The notes beneath the pieces were generated by a model. That model made no database searches. It had not been told where the DNA came from and worked only from the letters and a program-made list of their open reading frames with translations. Position numbers and translations under genes: made by a program. This document shows positions 55,827-64,000 of a stretch of DNA of 64,000 nt, in pieces (position 1 is the stretch's first letter; every line of letters starts with the position of its first letter). Origin of the DNA: Diorhabda sublineata (Eukaryota; Arthropoda; Insecta; Coleoptera; Chrysomelidae); contig NC_079483.1 of NCBI RefSeq assembly GCF_026230105.1, positions 11,401,312 through 11,465,311 of the forward strand. Reading direction: 5' to 3'.

Positions 55827-57140
55827 TACCGTAAACTGAGGTTACTTGGGGGCACCACTGTATTTTTGTTTCTCGTTTGTTACATGTAAAAATTGACTCA
55901 AAATGGTGCGGACATACGAACAAACCCCAACAAAAACCTTCAAAATATAGTAAAGGTCGTTAAGGCCGGCATATCCCAAAAATAAGGTCCCCCAGGCAAC
56001 TCTACAGTGGAAGCTCCTTGAAAGAAATTTGAACCCAGTTAGTCACCCAAGAGTTCTGTCAAACGAGGAAGAGGCTACCATTATGGATACTCTTGTAATT
56101 GTTGCCAATTAGATATTTCCATTAACTAGATACAATGCAAGGATGCTAATAAGAACACAATGCAACACTACCCACTTGATGTAGCCAAGTTGGTAGGAAG
56201 GTATCACGGAAATCTTTAAAAAAACAGTTCCCAGTGTTGCTTTCCAAATTATGGAGCAGTGTCTGTGAATTTAGGACCAAACTTAATATCCGGTTCAAAG
56301 CAACTGATTTATACCCTTCTGATCCTACTTAAGTGTTTAAAATAATTCCCGATGGTCTTTCAAGAGACACCAAAGCTGTTGGTAGAAACCTAGACTCCTC
56401 TCTCATTGATTTTCTCAGAGAGCACCAAGAAATAGGCTTCAAGAGTCAAAAGAGAAATTTAGGTAAAAAAATCCAATTAAGTAAAAATTTAGCCCTAGAT
56501 ACACCAACTCCCAAACCAAGAGATTCCCCAACTTTTGAACCAAAAGATTCACCAACTTCTTTCAGTGAAAACTCTGGTGGACTCTGGACAAACATGTGTC
56601 GATGTCACAAGTTTCATCTATTTCAGGCTTAATTCTATCTGCTCTAAAAAAACGTGTTGTCAGTAGAAAAACGGAAGTTGTGGCATTAATTGGAAAGATT
56701 GGATAATGTGCATAAAATGTCGACAATGGATATGTGGTTTCTGTAATCACAACAGCAAAGATCCCTACTTTACGTGTGAGTGATTTAAAGATTCGGATAG
56801 TGATCAACATGAAGTATTTGATGATACTGATGCAAATAAAGACTTTGAACTGGATGATGTTTAGGTTTTTTATAGTTTAGCCTTAGTTCGCTGTTTTAAA
56901 GAAAAATTCATTTACTTTATAGAGTTTTTTATCATTATAAATGAAAATTTATACTTATAAACTTGGGTACCCAATCAATAATTTCTTTTTCTCAAAAGCT
57001 ACATTTTACTTTTTTTTTGTTTCAGATGATGCCCTTTAGTTATGTCCAACTAATTTTTTTCACGATATTCTATAAATCACTTTTTGACTTATTTGAAAAG
57101 AAGTTTCGAAAATGTGCCTAAATAGCTCAAGTTTACGGTA
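55827..57140 (+). mobile_element. Pogo/Tigger-type element with psq-type N-terminus and Cys-rich C-terminus, core deleted
   Basis: The ends are inverted: left 'taccgtaaactgaggttact' (55827) and right, reverse-complemented, 'taccgtaaacttgagctatt' (ending 57140), both starting with TA. Inside, MVRTYEQTPTKTF opens a pipsqueak-type helix-turn-helix, with VVKAGISQK and LERNLNPVSHPRVLSNEEE following in shifting frames. Much later come FKIIPDGLS, a Pro/Ser-rich linker (TPTPKPRDSPTFEPKDSPTS) and WIMCIKCRQWICGFCNHNSK, a Cys-rich motif that ends many insect Tigger-like transposases. The DDE catalytic domain is missing, so the 1.3-kb copy cannot move by itself. Confidence 0.75.
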
Positions 57141-57391
57141 CCTTCTGAAATTCCCATGTGTAACTAAAATATTTTTATTGAAGAAAAATAAATTTAAAAC
57201 TTATATACTTCAAATACTAATAATTTGTATAGAAATGTGTTTTTCTGATTTAGTGTTTTCTCTCTTGGAACCCAAGAGCATTGCACGTAATTTATGTATA
57301 CATTTTGTACAAAGAATTTTATAGAACCACAATAATACACACTTGATATTCATCAGAACGGCCATTCTTTTAATTAAAACTCAGTCACTAA

Positions 57392-57921
57392 TCATTGGGT
57401 TTTCAGTTCCTTCCCAATGCTATAAGATACAATTTTGTTCCAATCGATCTTTGTCCTGGTAACAGGCAGTAGTCTTCTTAGTGCCTTGAAAGTGGTATCT
57501 GACATGGTTTGGTAGTTTTCAGAAATTGCTGTTTGATAAAGATTTTCTGCGGCTTCTATAACTTGTATGATTTCTTTAGCAGTTTGTGCTTCAGTTGAAA
57601 CAGGGACGCTTTCTTTAATTTCCTTGGTACTTACTAGTTGGACATTACCCTACACAAAAAAACAATTGTAGATATTACAAAGTAATTTGGGAAATTAAAT
57701 AATAATATTACATAAAAAACCACACACTAAGTATAATTCAAAAAGTATCATTGAAACCTTGAAACCAAATTTTTTATAAAAGTATTGAACATACAACTCT
57801 CAATATCAGCTTATATATCACAAACTAAAGGATTCCAAAAAACTGCATCTACGTTTTGTGAATGGATATCAATAATCTATCACTTCTTCTATAGTCTATT
57901 TTTATGTTTAAGATATGTTTA

Positions 57922-57999
<78 letters not shown>

Positions 58000-60155
58000 T
58001 ATTTTCAATGACTGGTGAATGTCTGCAGTCACAATAGTAGTGATTATAGCTCTTCTTCAACTACTGTTCTAAGTTGGAATTTTTGGAACCGATGGTGATA
58101 TTTATAGTGAACACACTATTCACACTACCACTACATCATCACTTACAATTACACTGTCTGACGGGCGTTTCGATAACCAAGTTATTTTCTTCAGATACTG
58201 ATTAAAATCTATTAACTTCACTTACCTGTTATTTAATGAATTTTCCCGCGAAAATTTATTCGAGGACAAAGGTGCCAATTCCTTACAGCCCACTCTATTT
58301 TAGTAATCAAGTAATAAATTTTCCGCTGCAATTAATATTCAGGAAGGTTTATTGATGATAAGTCAAGTTATTAAGTTTTAGTTTACCTTCCGTCTCTGAA
58401 GAAGATAACTTGGTTATCGAAACGCGCGTGGTGTGAACAGTGTGTTCGGCAACTACTGTTCTGGTATGCATTTTAAACAGACTTTCCTTTAACAAAAAAC
58501 TGCGATACTCAAACGGTTTGGTATGAAACATACAATTTAAAGATTGAATATAATAAGTTATTTTGTAAGTAAAAAATTAGAATAATTACTGTAACTACTT
58601 CACATTGTATAGGTACGACTATTAATTTATCAGGAATCTGCATCAACAGTAAATATAAGTGGACATTCTTGATCAATTACCATTTTCTGTAAATAAGCAT
58701 TTTTTTATCATTCTCTCAGTGTGGGTAACAAAGTTTGGCCATTTTTCATTGTTTGAGGGCTCCTTGCATAATTCTATTACTCCTTTTGTGAAGAACTCAT
58801 GAATTACAATACCATATTTCGTCCATCACTTCCCGATTGTTTATATAATGATTTAGTTATAATCAATTTTCAAATTCAAGCAAATATCTCACAAGAAATT
58901 CAAAAATTAACCACAATATCAGAGCTGGTTTAAGGAGAAAGACCACAATTAAACTGAAAGGAGTTAAGTTGTTAGCTCTTCCAAATATTTTATTCTCACA
59001 TAAATACTTCTGAAAAATAATGAGAGTGAAAGAAAATTTATTGATTAGGAATCCTACAAAAACCTTTGAATGCTAAAGTTGAGCTGAGACAGATTTTGTA
59101 AAAGTTATTATTAATAGAATTATTGAAAAGACGTATATTTTAACATTAGTGTGTTATAAATTTTTACACTCTACCCTAGGTATTGAAAAATTATATATAT
59201 ATTTATTTAATAAAACAATTTCAAATAAAAAAAATAACATCTTCTGTTTTTAATTCAGTGCTATTAGGTAGTTAGTACTAAGTAAACTGACAGTTCTAGA
59301 GATTTTAATTTCTTTGGATATGCATTTTTTTAATTAAAAGTGCAAATGGTCATAACCAAAGTCGGACATCATTGGGTACCAGTGGCAGAGAATCTGTTAA
59401 TATTGGTAAACTAATAACAAATTGAAATAAATGAAATCTTGGAAAATAAAATAATATAATTCTGATTATTTAAATGAAAGTTTTCCATGTATTTAATGCA
59501 ATGGATAGTATAATTATCTATTCTACAGTAATAAAAAATCTCTTACCTCTTCATAATAGTGAACTTGTACTTTAAGTACTCCTCGCACTTCTGCTGTGGT
59601 ATCATCAGTTAAGCTAATGGACCATTGAGACCTCCATCTTCCATTCCAAAAATTTTTGGGTTGAAATTGATGATCTTCAATACAAGCTGTTAGAGTAATA
59701 ACTCCACCCTGGTTTAGGCCTACAACACTACATACTCCATCCTTGTAATGGTTCCTAGTATATTGAATAAATTCTGTATCTAAGGCTGCTCTCCAAGGCT
59801 CGGAAGTACTATCGGGTGTGTATGGTTGATAATCTAAAGCTTCTTTTCTCAAATGATCATATTTAAAACTTTGCTTACTTCTAGGGTCAAAGAATCTGTT
59901 ATTCCCTAAATCGTTGTATTCAGTAATGAGCACCAAACTATCGGAGTTTTCTATTCTAACGGGGGTCAATTGATCTTTATTATATAGGGCGAAAACTCCA
60001 CTAGCACCTTCTTTCAGAAGGTCGTCGTTATTTAAAAGTTTTCGCACATCATTAAATACTTCATTAAATTCACCTGGTGGTGAATGGAGAATGAAATCTG
60101 AAACTATTTTCACTTTTTCTTGATCACTAATAACATCGTCTCCGTCTGACGCCAT
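57392..60155 (-). CDS. CAPZA: F-actin-capping protein subunit alpha
   Basis: Minus-strand exons 60155-59547 (203 codons) and 57649-57392 (85 codons plus TGA) join in phase 0 to give 288 residues; the Drosophila cpa protein has 286. The start MASDGDDVISDQEKVKIVSD leads into FILHSPPGEFNEVFNDVRKL, a conserved alpha-subunit opening. KYDHLRKEALDYQPY, EDHQFQPKNFWNGRWRSQW and VLKVQVHYYEE follow. The second exon carries GNVQLVSTKEIKESV, SENYQTMSDTTFKALRRLLP, TRTKIDWNKIVSY and the C-terminal tentacle ending IGKELKTQ, which binds the barbed end of actin filaments. The upstream in-frame TTG/ATG-less stretch was not used. The 1.9-kb intron contains a (TA)n run and a foldback repeat. The gene is head-to-head with SYS1. 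Confidence 0.96.
57924..57998. repeat. (TA)n microsatellite in the CAPZA intron
   Basis: About 75 bases of TA repeats with one interruption near the start ('tataaatata'). Likely polymorphic. Confidence 0.95.
58020..58450. repeat. Foldback repeat, copy 2 of a dispersed family (CAPZA intron)
   Basis: 'cgataaccaagttat' near 58171 and its inverted partner 'ataacttggttatcg' near 58406 face each other about 235 bp apart. Each lies beside a 'ctgaag' or 'cttcag' step and a GC-richer edge ('gggcgtttcg', 'gaaacgcgcg'). The left flank ('aagttggaatttttggaacc' near 58070) matches, in reverse complement, sequence in the repeat at 29745-29935. Confidence 0.6.
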
Positions 60156-60756
60156 GTTTAGGTTGGGTTTTTTATTTAACAAATTCTGGTGATGTCGATG
60201 TCACACGTTGACAGATGAGTCATTCTACTTGGAATTCTCCTAGTTTATCACTGATAGTTATCTAGCCATAAATACTTTCTATAGAATATAAAATTAAGAA
60301 ATTTATAGATAACAAAGTTATTCGAAAGGTGATATGGAGTAAAATTAGCAAATGTGTTTCGATAAAAAAGTTATCTTATTTCAAAAACATCAACATTGAT
60401 TAGTAAATTAGTAAATTCGCATTAGTAAATTCAACATTTGAAAATTTCGAAACTATTACAATTGACTGCTGTTCCTATTGAGTACTTTACTACTAAACTA
60501 GTTAAAATCGAAGTGAAGAATGACACTGACACTTAAAATTGACATTCTCGTTGAATTTGGTTATAATTGGACTTGAATGGAAAATATTAGATATTAACGA
60601 TACGTGAATTATACACACATGAAAAGATTTCTTTTAAAATATTTTGGTTACTAGTTTCATTTTGTACAAATTGCATGTTCCATTAACTTGATAACTAACT
60701 TTTTGCAATGGTTTGAAACTATCCATATAGTTTAAAACATTAATTTATTGTTAAAA
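60156..60756. promoter_or_regulatory. Shared upstream region of CAPZA (-) and SYS1 (+)
   Basis: 601 bp separate the divergent start codons. No TATA box or named motif was identified. A tandem 'attagtaaattcgc' and 'attagtaaattcaac' lies near 60400-60430. A bidirectional promoter is likely. Confidence 0.5.
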
Positions 60757-62441
60757 ATGAAGAAATTAACAGGTTCTTTCCGATATACTCAATGGGATCC
60801 TTGGTTAATAATATTCCAAATAGTATCTATGCAGTGTGTTTTATATACCACGATAGTACTTATAATAGCTATACTGGGATCATTAATTGGAGAACCGAAA
60901 ACCTTGGATAGCATTTTTCAGTATCATGTAAGTAATACCATGAAATACTTTTCTATTCTATTTAATTTGAGAACTTCATCTTGCATATTGATATATATCA
61001 TTTGTTAAAAACTCTTCTCTGATAAAACTTTATTTCAGGAAATACAAGTACGTGATTCAGGAGGAATAATTGTTATTTGTAGTTTTGTTATAAATGCTGG
61101 GATTGGGTAAGTGTATATATGTGAATTACTGATTTATGTCATGTGGTTGTATGTTATGTTATTAAAGATTTATATGAATAATGAGAAAAACACAGAAAAT
61201 GATCACGTTATTGGGTTCACCTTAATTTTAGGAATAAAAAATCGAAAAAATTAAAATGTGTGAAGTTAAGCTAGAATTTCCTTTCTTCATGCTTTCTTTG
61301 TAATATTGCATGAATTTTACAATTATTTAATTAGAGTATAAAAATTTGTTTCTTGTTAATAAAAGTAATAATAGGATCAATAATATGGTTTTTATTTTTT
61401 TTAACCAAAAAGGGGAAATAGAACTGGGACACCACCCCAAATTTACTCCTAAAAGTACTTTAAAGGTTGACGAGACACATATTTTCCCTGTGCCCTCAGA
61501 CTCCATCTGAGGCTAGGCCCTCTGAACTCTGATATCCTTTTCCCTCTTCTATTGTGTCAAAATTTGAACTGGTAGCTCTGCTGAGAATATTTTTCTGATA
61601 ACCCCTTAAAAAAATGTTTCCCCCACTTTAACATAACTTATTTTACCCGATAAAAGGATCTGAGTGCAGCAAAAATTTTTTTTTTGGAGTTTAGGATGGA
61701 GCCACACTTCTAAATATTTACCCAAAAAAGTGTTAAAGTTTTGGTTTTTGAAACTTAGGCTTCATTTTTATTCCAAATGCGCTAAAAAAATATACATAAT
61801 GAAAAAAAGTTATTAAACATGTTAATTTTTTTATTTTCAAAAAATGACAAAAATTTTAATTTAATCAAAATTTTTAATAATTCATAAAAAATAGGTATGT
61901 TATGATATTCAATTGATTTTTCAAATTTTTCGTTTTTGTACGTAGTTTCCGAAGAAAAATACGACATTCCTCAAAAAAAATTTTCAAAGAAAAATTGGGG
62001 AAATTTTTTATTTGAAAAAATGTTTTGATTTTGATTTCCAAATTTAGGTCTCACTTTTATTTTAATTGTGCTGAAAAAATAGACAAATTGAAAAAAAATG
62101 ATTGAAAATATTGATTTTTAAAATTTTTATCACCCCACTTTCAAATAACCACCAAATATTCAAGCACCTTCCATACACAGGTTAATTAATTTTGTTTCAG
62201 GTCTATTTTAATGTGGTACATAGTAGAAAGGACAAAACAATGCATGGATTTCAGTTGTACGTGGCATTTGATTCACTTAATCATCTGTTGGATTTACAAT
62301 GAACAGTTCCCCACAACATTTTCATGGTGGGCTTTAAATGTGGCATGTGCTACACTGATGTGTGTTTGTGGTGAAATTTTATGTCTAAGGACAGAATTGG
62401 CTGCTATTCCTTTGTCATTAGGCCCAAAGACTGATCTATAG
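60757..62441 (+). CDS. SYS1: SYS1 homologue, Golgi integral membrane protein
   Basis: Exons: 60757-60927, 61039-61106 and 62201-62441 (TAG), with consistent phases (0, 2) and 159 residues; human SYS1 has 156. The N-terminus KLTGSFRYTQWDPWLIIFQI matches the family's G-x-F-R-x-x-x-W-D-P-x-L-I motif and leads into the first membrane span (VLYTTIVLIIAILGSLI). Later parts read SIFQYHEIQVRDSGG, ERTKQCMDFSCTWHLIHLII, CWIYNEQFPTTFSWWALNVA and GEILCLRTELAAIPLSLGPK, giving four predicted spans and the conserved R-T-E-L-x-x-I-P-L end. SYS1 is a Golgi membrane receptor that recruits the small GTPase ARFRP1/ARL3. The start is ATG 60757. AATAAA is at 62501. Intron 2 holds a degenerate tandem repeat. Confidence 0.94.
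61390..62175. repeat. Degenerate tandem repeat of about 270-290 bp in SYS1 intron 2
   Basis: 'gcgctaaaaaaatatacata' near 61779 has a counterpart near 62070 ('gtgctgaaaaaatagacaaa'). Blocks of the form 'aaatattta' or 'aaatttact' with nearby 'ccac' recur near 61438, 61715 and 62145. Units are badly decayed and AT-rich. No coding meaning. Confidence 0.5.
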
Positions 62442-62506
62442 ATCAACTAATAAAAAAGAAATCGCTTGTGATATAAAACTCATTTAGATAAGTTATGATT
62501 AATAAA

Positions 62507-63195
62507 GTACTATTCAAGTTAACTTTTTTAATTTATTAACAGTGATGTGCATTTGGCAACGTCTCACTTATATCTGTACTACAGTCTCTATTTACTATAG
62601 AGAAGAGGGACACAGTTTAATGATGGGTTTAAACATCTATGCTAAACAGATATATTACGAAGAATACCATCAGTGGTTTGTCATCGACACTATCGACCAA
62701 AAGTTTTTGTCACCCTATAGTTTTAGTGATACATAAGAAATCAGAACTATACAATCAATTTTGATTTCATATTTCAAAGAGCATACAATAATAATCAAAC
62801 TACATGATATTCCAAAGGTGTGAAGTGAAAATAGGGCGCTAGTTTCTGATTTCCCTGTCCAATTTGTCCCACAACAACTTAATCGGGTTGCGGTCGGGCG
62901 ACTGAGATGGTCAAATCACTCCTTTCAGTACATTCTTCCTTTTAAATTCTTTCAAATACTATTAGCACAGCTTCGAGGAATACTGGGGATCATTGCCATG
63001 CTGGATGATGTATTTTCTGACCATCAGGTGCTGGCCAAAACAGGGTTCTCAACTTAGTGGTTTTCCCTCCCAATTTAGGAAATAATGTGGAATGGGATGA
63101 TTCAAGGAGTGTTATATTTCTAGAGAATTTTATACCTTCAAATATCTATATATAAATTAGTTGCGTAACAGAGTATTAATTGAAATTGTTACAAT
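62507..63195 (-). pseudogene. Tc1-like transposase C-terminal relic
   Basis: The minus strand near 62800-63030 reads RKYIIQHGNDPQYSSKLC, then YLKEFKRKNVLKGVI, PSQSPDRNPIKLLWDKLDRE and FTSHLW. This matches the 'fqQDNDPKHtSklck-yl', 'W-PqSPDLNPIElLWdeLdr' segment of one Tc1 subgroup. Two catalytic-region residues are intact in the D-N-D and D-x-N-P-I blocks, but the upstream half is absent. The remaining DNA on both sides (62507-62790 and 63070-63195) shows nothing else recognisable. Confidence 0.8.
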
Positions 63196-63405
63196 ATGAT
63201 TATGGATCGATTCACACTGCAATGGAATGGTGGATCATTCACAACATTTCAACCACCCACAAAAACGTTGAAATCATTTAACGTCAATTTGTATGGTTTT
63301 CAAAAATCAGAATCTGAAGAAAATGATTTGTTACTAGAAGTTTTCAATAATTTACGAACAAATAATCTTGAAAAAATGATGCTGCTGAATGAAATTATTT
63401 ATTGA
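63196..63405 (+). CDS. Unidentified 69-codon open frame
   Basis: An uninterrupted plus-strand frame from ATG 63196 to TGA 63405 reads MIMDRFTLQWNGGSFTTFQP, then PTKTLKSFNVNLYGFQKSES and EENDLLLEVFNNLRTNNLEK. The opening faintly recalls the F-x-L-x-W-N start of insect BTB proteins, but the rest does not follow that family. No splice sites or neighbours support it. It may be a gene fragment or chance. Confidence 0.25.
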   Translation: MIMDRFTLQWNGGSFTTFQPPTKTLKSFNVNLYGFQKSESEENDLLLEVFNNLRTNNLEKMMLLNEIIY

Positions 63406-63529
63406 TTGTTTAAAATTTATTATTTGTTTAATGATATCCTATTATTTTGTTCAAGATATTATACCGAAAAAATACGAGGAGTGAAGAGAGTTATATTATT
63501 AAATCTGAATATCTATATAGTAGCGCCAT

Positions 63530-64000
63530 CTTTTGACGAGAGGTAGACGCAGTTGCAGCCGAACTAGTGAACGCACAGTAACGCCATCTCTAGTCGAGTA
63601 GCCGAACTATTTTGTATTGTATGGAAACTTTGCGTTGTTTCTCGATTATTTGTCACGCCTCTCGGACGGAATAAACGAAGCTTTGTGAAAGTTTCTGGGC
63701 TGCTACATAAGCAGCTTACGGCAGTATCGTTCCATGCGAACGAATTAAAGTGAAAAGTGGTGAACGAATAGTGAAGAGAATTAAGTGTACCGTGTAAGTG
63801 AGTTATTTTAGTGCTGTGTTATTTGGTGACCGTCTTAAGGATAGATACGTGATTCATTATTACTATTGAAAATAGAGGGAAAAAAAGGAATGGTGATAAA
63901 CTTAAAGGTATAGACTTGCGGTGTAGTCAAGGGGTTTCTAATAAAGAAACAAATTTGAATTTAGCTATCGAAGCTTCAGCTACCTTGTATGCTGATAAGA
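63530..64000 (+). promoter_or_regulatory. Possible 5' end of a further gene or of an LTR element, cut by the window edge
   Basis: From 63530 the sequence becomes GC-richer. Two imperfect 'gccatct' blocks (63530 and 63585) are followed by a small hairpin, 'gctgc' to 'gcagc' (63701-63715). A clear donor-like 'cgtgtaagtgag' lies near 63790. From 63853 to the edge one plus-strand frame is open (GIDLRCSQGVSNKETNLNLA, then IEASATLYADK), with no ATG in frame. This fits either a 5' UTR exon plus coding exon or the leader and gag start of an LTR retrotransposon. Confidence 0.35.

Noticed and set aside
1..64000. CRISPR array, rRNA or tRNA genes
   Set aside because: No regularly spaced direct repeats with unique spacers, no rRNA blocks and no tRNA cloverleaf were recognised; the DNA is eukaryotic.

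Overview
The window is AT-rich, intron-containing nuclear DNA from an animal, almost certainly an insect. The conserved genes have short exons, GT-AG introns and AATAAA signals. They are separated and invaded by relics of mariner, Tc1, pogo/Tigger, Harbinger, hAT, TTAA-type and several non-LTR retrotransposon families typical of arthropods. A short run of the insect telomere-type motif (TTAGG) is present. A beetle is plausible, but the sequence alone does not settle the order.

Layout from left to right. 1-2000 (+): the last two exons of an aldo-keto reductase of the L-galactose dehydrogenase-like group. 4856-15615 (+): PXK, a PX-domain pseudokinase with a C-terminal WH2 motif, reconstructed as 9 exons and 571 codons. 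15.7-32.0 kb: a gene-poor tract of nested and truncated transposons. 32072-32278 (-): COX8, cytochrome c oxidase subunit 8. 33138-39603 (+): a MIS12 kinetochore-subunit homologue. 41103-44218 (-): RRP15, ribosome biogenesis. 44737-51293 (+): CDK20/CCRK kinase. 52.3-57.1 kb: a 12-bp minisatellite, an RNase H relic and a pogo-type transposon. 57392-60155 (-): CAPZA, F-actin capping protein alpha. 60757-62441 (+): SYS1, Golgi membrane protein. 62.7-64.0 kb: a Tc1 relic, then a GC-richer segment that may be the 5' end of another gene or of an LTR element.

The genes have unrelated jobs: respiration, chromosome segregation, ribosome assembly, ciliary/cell-cycle signalling, actin capping and Golgi targeting. 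They are not an operon-like system. What links them is architecture: COX8/MIS12, RRP15/CDK20 and CAPZA/SYS1 are three consecutive head-to-head pairs with short shared upstream regions, so each pair may use a bidirectional promoter. All exon models were built by eye from splice signals, unbroken phase and similarity to known protein families, and the reading frame closes in every complete model.

I found no convincing new multi-gene system. The points most worth following are: two copies of an arthropod transposon protein family whose superfamily I cannot name; several elements with clear ends (an 8-bp target duplication, terminal inverted repeats, a long hairpin); a 12-bp minisatellite with higher-order structure; two short unidentified coding-like stretches (3437-3667 and 51423-51587, both minus strand); and the unexplained right edge.
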